64,000 nt of DNA from an uncultured Bacteroidales bacterium (GCA_949296645.1 CASFPH010000008.1:1-64000); one strand, 5' to 3'; shown: positions 1 through 13,262, counted from the first letter of the stretch. Notes: a model not told the origin generated them from the sequence alone. Numbers and translations: made by a program.

Positions 1-98
1 TTTCTGTGTACTGTTGTTACTGATTCTTGTGCACTGTTGTTACCGTTTTCTGTGCACTAACTTTACCATTTTCTGTGCACTCGTGGTTTCTGTTTACA
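1..98. mobile_element. End of an IS21-like insertion sequence (partial)
   Basis: Four copies of a 12-bp word close to TTTCTGTGCACT start at 1, 24, 47 and 70, an exact 23-bp period, and are separated by related GTTGTTACnGT-type spacers. The element appears to stop at 98: read on the minus strand it begins TGTAAACAGAAACC, and just past that point the reading frame of a SusC gene becomes intact. Multiple direct repeats at a terminus that begins with TG are characteristic of IS21-family ends, where they are thought to bind transposase. The transposase genes, the other end and any target duplication lie outside the window, so the family assignment is inference. The junction itself is visible. Confidence 0.6.
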
Positions 99-2682
99 TC
101 TTGTCATAGAAAAGCTCACGTCCCGTAGCAGGGTCTATACCTGCTGAACGAACTGCCCAGATATCGTCCGGATCGGCTCCGTCATAAAAACGCTTGGTGG
201 AGTTGTTCGTCTTTCCGTTCTGGTTGAAGGATTCAAGTCTGTCGCCTATACCGCTCAATTCATTTGTTTCCGTCTTGAACGTAGCCCTTACAGACCACCA
301 GTATCTCTTGTTCATCTGACGTATAATGTAGTATGTAGCCTGTGCCGAGAAACCGGTCGATGTCTGTCTACCGAAGTTCTGATACAATATACCGTTCGTC
401 GCGCCTGAAGACAAAGGCATGTCTATGGCAATGAGGAGAGGGTCGGTAGTCTTCACATAATAATCTGCGACAAAATTCAACTTGTCATGCATTATAGTCA
501 TATCCATACCTATGTTTCTGTCCAGAGTAGACTGCCATTCAAGATCTGGATTACCTATCTTCTGAAGAACGGTACTCATACCGAAATAGTTGTATGAGTT
601 GAAGTCATAGTTGAATGTGGTTATGGTATTCGAAGACGAGAAGTTCTGGTTTCCAGGATTACCGATGGAAGCCCTTATCTTCAACATTGAGATACCGTCT
701 ATATTGTCCGTAATGAACTTTTCCCTGTGTATGTTCCATGCAAGACCGACAGCCCATGTTCCGATATACTGTTTTGAAGAGCCGAATACGGACGAACCGT
801 TGACACGGTAACTGAAGTCGAACAGATATCTGTTGTCATAACCGTAATTGGCAATAAGGTAACCACTGTTCGATCTGTATATGTCTTCATAATATGTAGG
901 CGCACCTCCTTCAGGATAACCTCTTGAAAAAGAAGGAAGAGTAAACTCACCTTCAGGGAACCCCTGGACCGAATAACCCTGCATTACGGTATTTCTCTGT
1001 GAAGCATAGGCACCGGCAGCGACATTGATCTGATGAACATCCTTGAATACCTTGGCATAAGTGAGTGTAAATTCACCTTCATAGGTATTGGTCTTGCTCA
1101 AATCGAATGCATAGGTACCTCTTTCAAGTATATTATATTCTTCAAACCTGGTATCCTTTGGAGAATAAAATCTCTCACTCTTGGAATCAGCTGAAGTTAT
1201 ACCGAACCTTGCCCTGAGCTTGAGTTCCTTCAACGGAGAATATTCCACTATGAACTTGTCGGAGAAACTGATCTGGTTGTTCTTGTCATAACTGTTCAGA
1301 CTGGCATTATAGAGAGGATTGGATGCCTCTATCATATCCTTTTCATATTCCAGCCACTTGTCGATACCGCCTTCTTCATTGTATTTTTCATAATAAGGAT
1401 TGGCATTGACATAATCCTGGAATGAGACGATAGGAGACTGAGCCTTTACATTCTCGAAATAGAACTTGTTCATGAACTGTATCTTGTCCAGTCTGTAGGT
1501 AAGGTCAATATTTCCGCCTATTACCTCTCTGTCGGAATTCTTCATGACACCGTCCACTCCCTGATAGTTTCCACCTATTCCGAACATGAACGCACCTTCA
1601 CCGCCTTCTGCATAAAGGGAATGCCTGTGATCGATACCTGTTCTCAAAGGTTCCGCAAGCCAGTATGTATCTACACCTCTTGATACGTCTATCATCTTGT
1701 TGTTGTAATTGTTTCTCCACTTCAGCTCTTCTTCGGCAGTCATATAACCGTCATCGTCATATCTTCCGGCCAGTTTCTCGAACTGCAGCTTTTCTGCTGA
1801 ATTCATAAGGTTGTAGCTTGACAGATCCGCCATGGAAACATTTATGGAACCGTTATATGCAAGGTTCAGTTTACCTGCCTGAGGCGGTTTTGTCTCGACA
1901 ACCACAACTCCGTTGGCCGCTTTGGAACCGTAGATAGCCGTGGACGACGCGTCCTTCAGAATCGTAATCGAAAGGATACGGTTCATATCGAGGTTGTAGA
2001 TCGTCTGAAGAGTCGTCTCGAATCCGTCGAGGATAAAGAGAGGCTGGTTAGGGTCTTCGGAAAGTTCGTCCCTCATGCTTATAAGACTTGATTTACCACG
2101 AATCTCGATATCAGGAAGTCTGTTAGGGTCTGATCCGAACTGTGAACTTTCCAGTACGTTGAAAGACGGGTCCAGTGTCTTCAGACTGGCAATTGCATTC
2201 TGCGATCCTATCTGCTTCAACTGATTTGACGAGAATGTTACAGAAGATCCTGTAAAACTTTCCTTCTTTCTGGTAATCACACCGGTTACAACAACCTCTT
2301 CCAGTTGTGTATCCGAAACTGTCATGAATACTTTATAAAGTTCTTCATGTTTTTCCACAGGAAGGATAAAAGTGTTCAGCCCGACAAATGAGACGGTCAG
2401 GGCAGCAGTGTTCTCAGGTACTGTCAACGTGAAACGACCGTCCATGTCAGTCATGGTGGCAATCTTTTCATTATTTTTGACAGTCACCGTAGCTCCTGGA
2501 AGGGGCTCTTTAAGGTCGTCATAAACAATACCCTTGATAACTTTTGTTTTTTGGGTGTTCTGCCGGTTCTGATTCAGATTCCCGGCAACATCGGCCAGAT
2601 TCTCTCCGTATACGGAATGTACAAGAATGCACACAAAGAAAGAGAGAACAAGGCTAATTCGATTCAGCCAATGTTTCTTCAT
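94..2682 (-). pseudogene. SusC/RagA-type TonB-linked outer membrane protein, C-terminus cut off by insertion
   Basis: This is an 862-residue SusC-like transporter. It has a signal peptide (about 1-26), a CarboxypepD_reg-like beta-sandwich (about 45-130), the LEEVVVTG segment, a plug domain ending with the KDASSTAIYGSKAANGVVVV motif (about 240-265), then beta-barrel sequence. It has no STN domain. Family members usually run to 1000-1100 residues and end in an aromatic residue. This one stops at ELFYDKM, just after the conserved GIDPATGRE segment that precedes the last barrel strands, and its stop codon lies inside the mobile-element end. The final strands are lost, so the barrel probably cannot assemble. 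The SusD partner expected downstream would be beyond the left edge. The start at 2682 gives a good signal peptide. Confidence 0.85.
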
Positions 2683-2770
2683 AAGGTTTTTTAGATTAGT
2701 AAATAATTTTTAACCATGTAAATGTATGCATATATTTTGAAACAGCAAGATTAAGTTAAAAAAAATACCA

Positions 2771-3427
2771 TTTCAGTTACTTTATCATTACCTGAAAAAA
2801 GGCAGCGAAAAATCGAACGGCTGCCTTCCGCTGATGTGCCGCCTGACAGTCGACGGCGAAATAAGACAATTCAGCTGCAAGATGGACGTTCCTCCGCACA
2901 TGTGGGACACGAAAACAGGAAGGGCTGCCGGAAGAAGTGCCACAGCCAGAATAATCAATGAAGAAGTCGACAGGATACGCGCCGACATAAACCGCCATTA
3001 TCTGGAACTGATACGTAAAGACGGATACGTCAACAGTCTTGAAAATGTAGACCGCGGATATCTGTCCCTGGAAGAAATACGAACAATGATAAATACCGGA
3101 ATGCCAGGCAGAACCCACGAACTTGTAAGGGACCTGTTCATATTCTCAACATTCACGGGCCTGGCCTATTCCGACGTAAAAAGCCTTACCTATGACAATA
3201 TCCAGACTTTTTTCGACGGAAATTTATGGATAATAAAAAGGAGAAAGAAAACCAATACGGAATCCAACATCCGGCTTCTTGAAATTCCGAAAAGGATCAT
3301 TGAAAAATACCGTGGAATTTCCGGGGACAACCATGTCTTTCCCGTACCCAGCAACACCACATGCAACAAGATACTCAAGGATATAGCCTCATTGTGCGGC
3401 ATAAATCGTAAACCAGAGACGAATTAG
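2771..3427 (+). pseudogene. Tyrosine recombinase (Bacteroidetes-type integrase) remnant
   Basis: In-frame homology starts about 2771 (FQLLYHYLKKG), upstream of the first ATG at 2834, so the original start codon is gone. The arm-DNA-binding domain follows (MCRLTVDGEIRQFSCKMDV and WDTKTGRAAG are typical of Bacteroides conjugative-element integrases). After HYLELIRKDGYV the sequence jumps almost directly to the start of the catalytic domain (YLSLEEIRTMI, then FTGLAYSDVKSLT), so the SAM-like core-binding domain of roughly 100 residues is missing. The frame stops at 3427 before the His-x-x-Arg and Tyr catalytic motifs. With its start, middle and end all damaged, this is a dead relic of an integrated element. 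Confidence 0.8.
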
Positions 3428-3457
3428 AACACTTTTGTTACATTTAAAATAAAATGC

Positions 3458-3970
3458 TCATTTTCTTCTTGTTATCGAAAAAGCAATAGACGGAAACAGA
3501 AACATCGGAAGACAGGCTCCTATTACCAGCATGAAAATCGTTGTCGAAGTAAGGATGGCATTTGAAAAGAACATTTCAAGAAAATGGCGTTTGTCTTCCG
3601 GCACGTCCAGAGAATGCATGAACATTATGAGCGAAAATACCATGTTGTAGGCGAATTTTCCTGGAATCATCGGAAGAAGCGCAGGAATGAAAAGGACAGT
3701 CATCGGACAATATGCGGCACGCCCCAGCAAAAGGCTGCCCATACCTATCGTAAATGAAGCAAAAAGCGAAGCAGTAGCTATGTCGAATGAAAAATAATCC
3801 ATAAGCACATAACGCAGGGCATGTCCTGCAGCCGCAAGTATCGCAATATAGACAAATGCACGCCTTGGAGGGTTCGAAACCGCTCCGAATCCGATTCCGG
3901 CAATGGCGGCGAATATCCCGTCCAGAACCACATTTTCAAATATTTCAGCAAAAACCACCATATCTTTCAA
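3458..3970 (-). CDS. ThrE_2/YjjB-type subunit of a threonine/serine (or succinate) exporter
   Basis: This 170-residue membrane protein has about five hydrophobic segments and the FGAVSNPPRR and GRAAYCPMTVLFIPALLPMIPG motifs of the ThrE_2 (DUF3815) family. Corynebacterium ThrE is one long protein; in many bacteria it is split into YjjB (this half) and YjjP (the gene immediately upstream). The start codon overlaps the upstream stop by 4 nt, which implies translational coupling and a two-component carrier. Family members export L-threonine/serine, and the E. coli pair has been linked to succinate export, so the substrate here is not certain. The length matches YjjB. Confidence 0.85.
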   Translation of the reverse strand: MKDMVVFAEIFENVVLDGIFAAIAGIGFGAVSNPPRRAFVYIAILAAAGHALRYVLMDYFSFDIATASLFASFTIGMGSLLLGRAAYCPMTVLFIPALLPMIPGKFAYNMVFSLIMFMHSLDVPEDKRHFLEMFFSNAILTSTTIFMLVIGACLPMFLFPSIAFSITRRK

Positions 3971-4731
3971 ATAAGACCGTCCTTAACGATAAGCAAAGTT
4001 ATCGACATTCCTATTGCTATGCAGACAATAATCAGGGATGCATTCACCAATCTGGAAAATCCTGTAATCGTATGTCCCTCCACTATATCTATCACCGAAT
4101 TTATCAGCGGCACTCCTGGTATCAGATACAGGACACTTGTCGCAAGTGCGATTTCTGAAGTCGTATCAAACAGAAGGGACAGGGACGACACAACGGAAGC
4201 GACGAATGCCGACAATATCACATTGATATAATTGTTCAATCTCGAATGCAGTCTTCTTCTCAGGTAAAAACCGCATACTGTGGCAATGAATACTATTCCC
4301 ATGGAAATCCAGTCGCCTCCGAAAAGCCGGCAGAAAGAAGCATTGGCCAATCCTGCAAGCAGAAGGACAAGCGAAGGACTCATTCTCGGTTTCCCTATGA
4401 TACGCCTGTACTCGTCCCATATTTCCCGCATGGACATCCTTTCATCATAAATTCTCCAGCTCAAGGCGCTCAGATCGGCATTATATTCAAAACTGGTCGG
4501 CATAAGCTGTATATACGCAACTTCACTGTACGTCTCTCCAGTTTCCTTATCAGTTACAGAAAGTATTATCGTACGTGAAAAAATGCCAATATTCACATCA
4601 TAGCCGAAAGACGCAGCTATCCTTATACAGTTCCTTACCACACGTGACGTATGAACTCCGGAACCCATAAGGGTCACAGCATACTCGGAAACAAATCCGG
4701 CGACCGATTTCAATGATTCCTTTTCTTCCAT
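3967..4731 (-). CDS. ThrE_N/YjjP-type subunit of a threonine/serine (or succinate) exporter
   Basis: This 254-residue member of the ThrE_N (DUF1212) family has an N-terminal soluble part (about 1-110) carrying the AVTLMGSGVHTSRVVRNC signature, then about five transmembrane helices, including LYLIPGVPLINSVIDIVEGHTITGFSR, a motif typical of the family. It forms the inner-membrane partner of the YjjB-type protein encoded 4 nt overlapping downstream. The start at 4731 gives a complete N-terminus. No regulator is adjacent. Efflux of amino acids or a C4-dicarboxylate is inferred from family membership only. Confidence 0.85.
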   Translation of the reverse strand: MEEKESLKSVAGFVSEYAVTLMGSGVHTSRVVRNCIRIAASFGYDVNIGIFSRTIILSVTDKETGETYSEVAYIQLMPTSFEYNADLSALSWRIYDERMSMREIWDEYRRIIGKPRMSPSLVLLLAGLANASFCRLFGGDWISMGIVFIATVCGFYLRRRLHSRLNNYINVILSAFVASVVSSLSLLFDTTSEIALATSVLYLIPGVPLINSVIDIVEGHTITGFSRLVNASLIIVCIAIGMSITLLIVKDGLI

Positions 4732-4763
4732 AAAATATCAGACAAGCGTGCAAATTTAATGAT

Positions 4764-4797
4764 TTTGCCGGATTGTGGATTTTATGAACTATCTTTA
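4764..4797 (+). promoter_or_regulatory. Bacteroidetes-type promoter for the FN3-like lipoprotein
   Basis: TTTG at 4764-4767 and TATCTTTA at 4790-4797, 22 nt apart, resemble the Bacteroides primary-sigma consensus TTTG-N19-21-TAnnTTTG. Transcription would begin near 4804, which argues against the far upstream ATG at 4759 and for a start at 4825-4843. Confidence 0.5.
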
Positions 4798-4830
4798 CAT
4801 GCTGAAGAAACGGGAAAAACAAAAATGCAG

Positions 4831-5607
4831 ATGAAATACACAATGAAACTTATAACAGGAACAATAGCGCTTCTGGCAGTCTCATGCATATGCTCATGCA
4901 ACGGTCTTTTCAACCGCAATAACGGCATGAACTTTTCCGTCAGACTGATAGAAGCCGGATACAATTTTGCAACTTTTGAAATAAATCCGTCGGACAATAC
5001 CCACAGCTACTATTACTACGCATTTGAGACAGACAAGGATATAGAAGACGACAGAATCTTCGACATGTCCATGCAGTACGCATCGGAAGCGGCACAGGGG
5101 GCAGGACTGTCTTTGGAAGAATATCTCGTAACTGAAACCCTCCCGGGCAAAAAGATGATCACACTGAAGTCTCTTTCTCCTGAAACCGGCTATACTCTAT
5201 GCGTATTCTGCCTTGAAAACGGAGCGATATCATCAGAAATAAACAAAACAGGATTTTCCACATGTTCCGAGGAAGAATATTCGGAACCGTTTCTCGTAAC
5301 TGCGGAAAGCACCGGAGACGGGGATATAATGATAATTGTGGATCCTTCAGACGAAAATATCGGGGAATACTGCATACTTGTAATGAAAAAGGAATCCTTT
5401 TGCACGGATTTCAATGAAGACGGATATGAAGCTGCACTTGACTATATCTCTTCAGGAGACATAACAAGATATGAAGGCAAAACGGAAATCAAGGCATCTT
5501 CGATAGCGGAACTGGATCTGTCCTCGGAATACAGCATACTCGTATTTGGAATATCATCGGAAAACGAGATAAAGACCTCCGTGATTTCCGCATCCGCAAC
5601 CTTATAA
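4831..5607 (+). CDS. FN3-like putative surface lipoprotein, function unknown
   Basis: I start the gene at 4831 (ATG at 4825 is also possible). The frame extends back to 4759, but that part lies upstream of the probable transcription start and delays the signal sequence. A hydrophobic stretch is followed by AVSC/ICSC, so Cys19 or Cys23 would be lipidated. The remaining 235 residues contain two similar units of about 110 residues, each with beta-strand-rich text ending in a fibronectin-III-like pattern (ITLKSLSPETGYTLCVFCL, then IAELDLSSEYSILVFGIS). Several small gut Bacteroidales lipoproteins have this build and no known ligand. It faces pruA convergently across a strong hairpin. Confidence 0.65.
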   Translation: MKYTMKLITGTIALLAVSCICSCNGLFNRNNGMNFSVRLIEAGYNFATFEINPSDNTHSYYYYAFETDKDIEDDRIFDMSMQYASEAAQGAGLSLEEYLVTETLPGKKMITLKSLSPETGYTLCVFCLENGAISSEINKTGFSTCSEEEYSEPFLVTAESTGDGDIMIIVDPSDENIGEYCILVMKKESFCTDFNEDGYEAALDYISSGDITRYEGKTEIKASSIAELDLSSEYSILVFGISSENEIKTSVISASATL

Positions 5608-5630
5608 CCATCAGGTTATTAACAACACAA

Positions 5631-5667
5631 AGGCGGCGCGTCAAACCTGTATCTTGACACGCCGCCT
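5631..5667. terminator. Bidirectional intrinsic terminator
   Basis: Stem AGGCGGCGCGTCAA (5631-5644) pairs with TTGACACGCCGCCT (5654-5667) with one G-T wobble and a 9-nt loop. It lies between convergent genes (lipoprotein and pruA) and can serve both. Confidence 0.85.
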
Positions 5668-5691
5668 CTTTATCTTATCATTCTAAGGAAA

Positions 5692-7326
5692 TCAGTCCAT
5701 ATATGGATATGTAGCCTTGTAATCAACAGGAGGTACAAGGTTCTCTTTAACCGCACGCGGTGATACCCATCTTATCAGATTCATATAAGCTCCTGCCTTA
5801 TCATTGGTACCAGATGCACGTCCGCCTCCGAACGGCTGCATTCCCACAACGGCTCCGGTAGGTTTGTCGTTTATATAGAAATTGCCTGCCGCAAACGAAA
5901 GTCTGTCGATTATCCTGTCTATGGCCACCCTGTCCCTTCCGAAAACGGAACCTGTAAGGGCATAAGGCGATGTGGATTCGCAAAGTTCCACCGTTTCATC
6001 CACCTTGTCGTCATCGTACGGATATACGGTAAGAACCGGTCCGAAGATTTCCTCACACATCGACTTGAATTTAGGATCCGTAGTCTCGATAACCGTAGGT
6101 TTCACGAAATATCCGACGGATTTATCATATTCCCCTCCGATTACAATCGAAGCCTTGTCCGAATTCTTTGCATATTCGATATATGAAACGATATTGTCGA
6201 ACGATGTTTCATCTATTACGGCATTGATGTAGTTCTGTGGATCCCTTACATCCCCTGTCCTGACCTCGGAAGCGTACTTCTTCATTTTTTCCAGGACTGC
6301 AGGCCACAGGGACTTAGGTATATACATCCTTGATGCGGCTGAGCATTTCTGTCCCTGGAATTCAAAGGCTCCGCAGAATGCCGCAACAGCCACTTCGGAA
6401 ACATCTGCTGAAGGATGTACGAAAATGAAGTCCTTCCCTCCCGTTTCACCGACAAGACGCGGATAAGACCTGTACTTAGTCAGGTTCTCGCCTACCTTCT
6501 TCCACAGATGATTGAATGTGCCTGTAGAACCCGTAAAATGAATACCTCCAAAATCAGGAGACTCAAGAATCACACCTCCTATCAGGGAACCGCTTCCACA
6601 CAGGAAATTGACGACTCCGGCAGGAAGACCGGCCTCCATATACACTTTCATCATGTAATAGTTGGACAATATGGCCGTAGTTGCCGTTTTCCATATGGTC
6701 GTATTACCCATCATTACAGGAGACATGTTCAGATTGGAAGCTATCGCCGTGAAATTGAACGGACTTATCGAGAATATGAAGCCTTCTAGAGGTCTGTATT
6801 CCACATGGTCGATTACTGAATTGTTCGACTTCGGCTGATTGGAATATATCTGAGAAGCATAAGCCACATTATAACGCAGAAAATCTGTTGCCTCACAAGC
6901 CGAATCGATTTCAGCCTGATAGATATTCTTGCTTTGTCCGAGCATGGTAGCCGCATTGAGCACCGCCCTGTACTTGCCGGACAACAATTCGGCAATTCTG
7001 AGCAATATGGCAGCCCTTGTATGCCATGAAGTTCTGGCCCACTCCTTATGTGCAGCCATTGCGGCATCTATCGCCATCCTGACCTCTTTTTCTCCTGCCT
7101 TGTGGTAGCGTGCAAGTACATGTCCATGGTCATGAGGCATCACCACCTCACCCATATCTCCAGTTCTCACTTCCTTGCCCCCTATAATCAGAGGTATTTC
7201 TATCACTGTAGAACTTTGTCTTTCAAGTTCTGCATCGAGTGCGATTCTTTCAGGGCTCCCTTTCAGATAGCTCTTTACAGGCTCATTCTGAGGGAGCGGA
7301 TAGTTGATGATGGCATTATTGTTCAT
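5692..7326 (-). CDS. pruA: L-glutamate gamma-semialdehyde (1-pyrroline-5-carboxylate) dehydrogenase
   Basis: This NAD-dependent aldehyde dehydrogenase oxidises glutamate semialdehyde/P5C to glutamate in proline (and arginine) breakdown in the cytosol. Its 544 residues match the free-standing RocA/PruA type. Visible motifs are FSISPFNFTAIASNL (about 184-199), the general-base Glu294 in LVGETGGKDF, the nucleophile Cys328 in GQKCSAASR, and the C-terminal PFGGGRASGTNDKAG. No proline dehydrogenase is adjacent. The stop of the upstream beta-galactosidase gene (7377) is only 50 nt from its start. A TACATTCG element at 7364-7357 could give it its own promoter. Confidence 0.95.
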   Translation of the reverse strand: MNNNAIINYPLPQNEPVKSYLKGSPERIALDAELERQSSTVIEIPLIIGGKEVRTGDMGEVVMPHDHGHVLARYHKAGEKEVRMAIDAAMAAHKEWARTSWHTRAAILLRIAELLSGKYRAVLNAATMLGQSKNIYQAEIDSACEATDFLRYNVAYASQIYSNQPKSNNSVIDHVEYRPLEGFIFSISPFNFTAIASNLNMSPVMMGNTTIWKTATTAILSNYYMMKVYMEAGLPAGVVNFLCGSGSLIGGVILESPDFGGIHFTGSTGTFNHLWKKVGENLTKYRSYPRLVGETGGKDFIFVHPSADVSEVAVAAFCGAFEFQGQKCSAASRMYIPKSLWPAVLEKMKKYASEVRTGDVRDPQNYINAVIDETSFDNIVSYIEYAKNSDKASIVIGGEYDKSVGYFVKPTVIETTDPKFKSMCEEIFGPVLTVYPYDDDKVDETVELCESTSPYALTGSVFGRDRVAIDRIIDRLSFAAGNFYINDKPTGAVVGMQPFGGGRASGTNDKAGAYMNLIRWVSPRAVKENLVPPVDYKATYPYMD

Positions 7327-7376
7327 ATCAGTTTGGATTTAATTAATAGACTGCTACGAATGTACTAAAAATTTTA

Positions 7377-10646
<3,270 letters not shown>

Positions 10647-10655
10647 TTAAAAATA

Positions 10656-10697
10656 ACGGGAGGTTGCGTAAAACCGTATTTTACACTACCTCCCGCA
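10656..10697 (-). terminator. Terminator of pgk
   Basis: A long hairpin: CGGGAGGT at 10657-10664 pairs with ACCTCCCG at 10688-10695, extended inward by GTAAAA/TTTTAC. On the minus strand it is followed by a T-rich run, and it separates pgk from the beta-galactosidase gene. Confidence 0.85.
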
Positions 10698-10719
10698 TCT
10701 GTCATATTTGTACGTGCAA

Positions 10720-11970
10720 TTATTCTCTTATCGCCTTTATACCAGGAAGTTCCTTGCCTTCAAGAGCTTCAAGCATGGCACCGCCGCCGGTAGACACATA
10801 GCTTACCTTGTCCGCAAATCCCATTTGGGTTACGGCTGCTACGGAATCCCCTCCGCCTACTAGAGTAAATGCACCCTTCGCAGTGATTTCTGCAAGTATT
10901 TCAGCGATTCTCAAGGTTCCCTTTGCAAATGCAGGCATTTCAAAAACGCCAACAGGACCGTTCCACAATACGGTTTTCGACTCATGGAGAACCTTCTCCC
11001 ATACCTTAAGCGTTTCATCATCCGCATCCATTCCCATCCATCCGTCAGGAATATTCATTGCACTGCAGACCTTGACGTTTGCATTATTGTCAAACTTGTC
11101 CGCTGCAACCACACCTTCAGAAAGATATATCTTCACTCCTTTTTCTTCTGCTTTTCTGAGAGTGTCTGCAGCAAGCTGAAGCTGGTCATCTTCACATATC
11201 GAGCTTCCGGTCTTTCCTCCCTTTGCCTTCATGAATGTGAATACCATTCCTCCGCCGATTATCATATTGTCACAAACATCGAACAGTTTCTCGATAATCG
11301 TTATTTTGGAGGATACTTTGGCACCTCCTATTATCGCGGTTACAGGTTTTACCGGATTGCCAAGGACTTTTTCTATCGCCTTTATCTCCCCTTCCATGAC
11401 ATATCCGAACATCTTGTCATTCGGGAAATAGGAAGCTATCAGCGCCGTCGAAGCATGCGCCCTGTGAGCGGTACCGAATGCATCGTTTATATAGCAGTCC
11501 GCATATGAGGCAAGTTTTTTGACGAACTCTTTCTGCTTTTCCTTTATTTCAGCCTTTGCTGCTTTCTTCACGTCTTCCGAAGCATCATCCGCAAGACCTC
11601 TCGGCTTACCCTCCTCCTCTGCATAGAAACGCAGGTTTTCCAGAACGAGAACCTCTCCCGGCTTAAGGGCGGATGCCTGTGCATCGGCCTTCATGCAGTC
11701 ATCAGCAAACTGAACAGGAACACCGAGAAGTTCCGAAACCCTGCCGAGTATATGTTTGAGGGAATATTTTTCCGTAACGCCTTTAGGTCTCCCCAAATGA
11801 GACATGATTATCAGGGATCCCCCTCCCGACAGGACTTTCTTCAATGTAGGTACGGCAGCCCTGATCCTTGTGTCATCGGTTATTTCAAACTTTTCATTCA
11901 ACGGCACATTGAAATCTACCCTGACGATAGCTTTCTTTCCTCTGAAATCGTAAGTGTCAATTGTTTGCAT
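10720..11970 (-). CDS. pgk: Phosphoglycerate kinase
   Basis: It transfers phosphate from 1,3-bisphosphoglycerate to ADP in glycolysis (reversible). The 416 residues carry the family hallmarks: VRVDFNVPL near residue 17-25, the SHLGRP segment, the ENLRF motif, the GGAKVSSKI nucleotide-domain motif, the NGPVGVFE segment and the C-terminal GGGDSVAAV and STGGGAMLE loops. A TAAGTTTA element at 11997-11990 with a short leader suggests an independent promoter, and a strong hairpin follows the gene, so it is probably monocistronic. Confidence 0.97.
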   Translation of the reverse strand: MQTIDTYDFRGKKAIVRVDFNVPLNEKFEITDDTRIRAAVPTLKKVLSGGGSLIIMSHLGRPKGVTEKYSLKHILGRVSELLGVPVQFADDCMKADAQASALKPGEVLVLENLRFYAEEEGKPRGLADDASEDVKKAAKAEIKEKQKEFVKKLASYADCYINDAFGTAHRAHASTALIASYFPNDKMFGYVMEGEIKAIEKVLGNPVKPVTAIIGGAKVSSKITIIEKLFDVCDNMIIGGGMVFTFMKAKGGKTGSSICEDDQLQLAADTLRKAEEKGVKIYLSEGVVAADKFDNNANVKVCSAMNIPDGWMGMDADDETLKVWEKVLHESKTVLWNGPVGVFEMPAFAKGTLRIAEILAEITAKGAFTLVGGGDSVAAVTQMGFADKVSYVSTGGGAMLEALEGKELPGIKAIRE

Positions 11971-12021
11971 GATCTGTAATTTTTATTTGTAAACTTATAT
12001 TCCGCTAAGTTATGTATTTTT

Positions 12022-13233
12022 TCATTTATCTCTGACTGAAAGTCCCAATTTATCGGCAACCAGGCCTACCGTTGTTCCCTGAACAAGCAGGGACATGATT
12101 GTAATGAAAAACACCACATTGAATATGTATGATGCATTCTGAACATTTGCAATCAAAGGATAGGTGGCAAAAATTATGGGGACAGCCCCCCTCAACCCGA
12201 CCCACGAGACATAACATCTCGCCTTGAAGGAAATATCCCTGAACGGAGCAAGACATGCAAAAACAGACAACGGCCTGGATACGAGAATCATGAACAGTCC
12301 GACGCATATTCCGAAGACCATAACCGGAAGCAATTCATTCGGATTCACCAGAAGGCCGAGGCTCAGGAACATCACAATCTGAAAGAGCCATGTAAGTCCG
12401 TCGAAAAAACCTGAAAGATTCTCCTTGTTCACAGCGCTGCTGTTTCCTACGACAAGCCCGGAAAGATAGACGGCAAGATATCCGTTTCCTCCTGTCCTGT
12501 CCGTAAAGGAAAAAATGAAGAAAACCAGGGCAAGCAGCATTACAGGATAAAGAGCCTGGTTTATATTTATTTTTTCCAGTACAAAGACTGTCATCTTCCC
12601 GAGAAAATAGCCGAATACCAGGCCTATACCCATCTGCATCACGAATTTCACAACTGAATCATAGAAGGAGAACTCTCCGGAAGTCACTATCTGGATAAGA
12701 ATTATGGTAAGCATGTAGGCCATCGGGTCGTTGCTTCCGCTCTCCAGTTCCAGCATCGGCTTGAGATTTTCCTTAAGATTCTGTTTCCTGGCACGCAGAA
12801 TCGAAAAAACCGATGCAGAGTCCGTGGAGGACATAAGCGCCGCAAGCAACAGCGATTCGGACAATGTAAGCGTAAGGAAAGAATTGTCCCCGGAGGCCAT
12901 GACATATATGAAAACTCCGGTAAGCAAAGTCATCAGCACGACTCCGGCTGTTGCAAGTGTAAGACCTTTCGCCATGACAGGACGTATATCCTCGATTCTG
13001 GTATCCATTCCACCGGTAAAAAGGATTACACTCAGGGCTATCACTCCTATGAACTGCGCGATGGCAGGATTGTCGAAATGGATGCCTATTCCGTCACTTC
13101 CGAAAAGCATTCCCACCGCAAGGAAAAGCAGGAGGACAGGCATTCCGAACTTGGATCCCGCCTTGCCCACTATTATGCTTACGAACAGAAGCACGGACCC
13201 TATTAAAAGTATGTTTTCCGTATTGATCGTCAT
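12022..13233 (-). CDS. CPA1-family potassium/proton (cation/proton) antiporter, short form
   Basis: This 403-residue protein has about 12 transmembrane segments of the Na+/H+ exchanger fold. Motifs include FLAVGMLFGSDGIG, the SSTDSASVFSILR segment and ESGSNDPMAYMLT (the Asp of the paired-Asp ion site), and RGAVPIIFATYP. It best resembles the NhaP2/CvrA-type potassium/proton antiporters that protect against alkaline pH or high K+. Those proteins usually carry a cytosolic TrkA-C regulatory domain after the membrane part; here the protein ends at KLGLSVRDK directly after the last helix, so that domain is absent. The gene is divergent from the methyltransferase, with a perfect -7 box just upstream. 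Confidence 0.85.
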   Translation of the reverse strand: MTINTENILLIGSVLLFVSIIVGKAGSKFGMPVLLLFLAVGMLFGSDGIGIHFDNPAIAQFIGVIALSVILFTGGMDTRIEDIRPVMAKGLTLATAGVVLMTLLTGVFIYVMASGDNSFLTLTLSESLLLAALMSSTDSASVFSILRARKQNLKENLKPMLELESGSNDPMAYMLTIILIQIVTSGEFSFYDSVVKFVMQMGIGLVFGYFLGKMTVFVLEKININQALYPVMLLALVFFIFSFTDRTGGNGYLAVYLSGLVVGNSSAVNKENLSGFFDGLTWLFQIVMFLSLGLLVNPNELLPVMVFGICVGLFMILVSRPLSVFACLAPFRDISFKARCYVSWVGLRGAVPIIFATYPLIANVQNASYIFNVVFFITIMSLLVQGTTVGLVADKLGLSVRDK

Positions 13234-13254
13234 ATTGGATATTATAATATTTTA

Positions 13255-13262
13255 CAAATGTA
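13255..13262 (-). promoter_or_regulatory. -7 box of the antiporter promoter
   Basis: The minus strand reads TACATTTG, a perfect match to the Bacteroidetes TAnnTTTG box, ending 22 nt before the ATG at 13233. No clear -33 element is visible. Confidence 0.5.

Noticed and set aside
4759-4824. Far upstream start for the FN3-like lipoprotein
   Set aside because: It lies before the probable transcription start (about 4804) and would bury the signal peptide.
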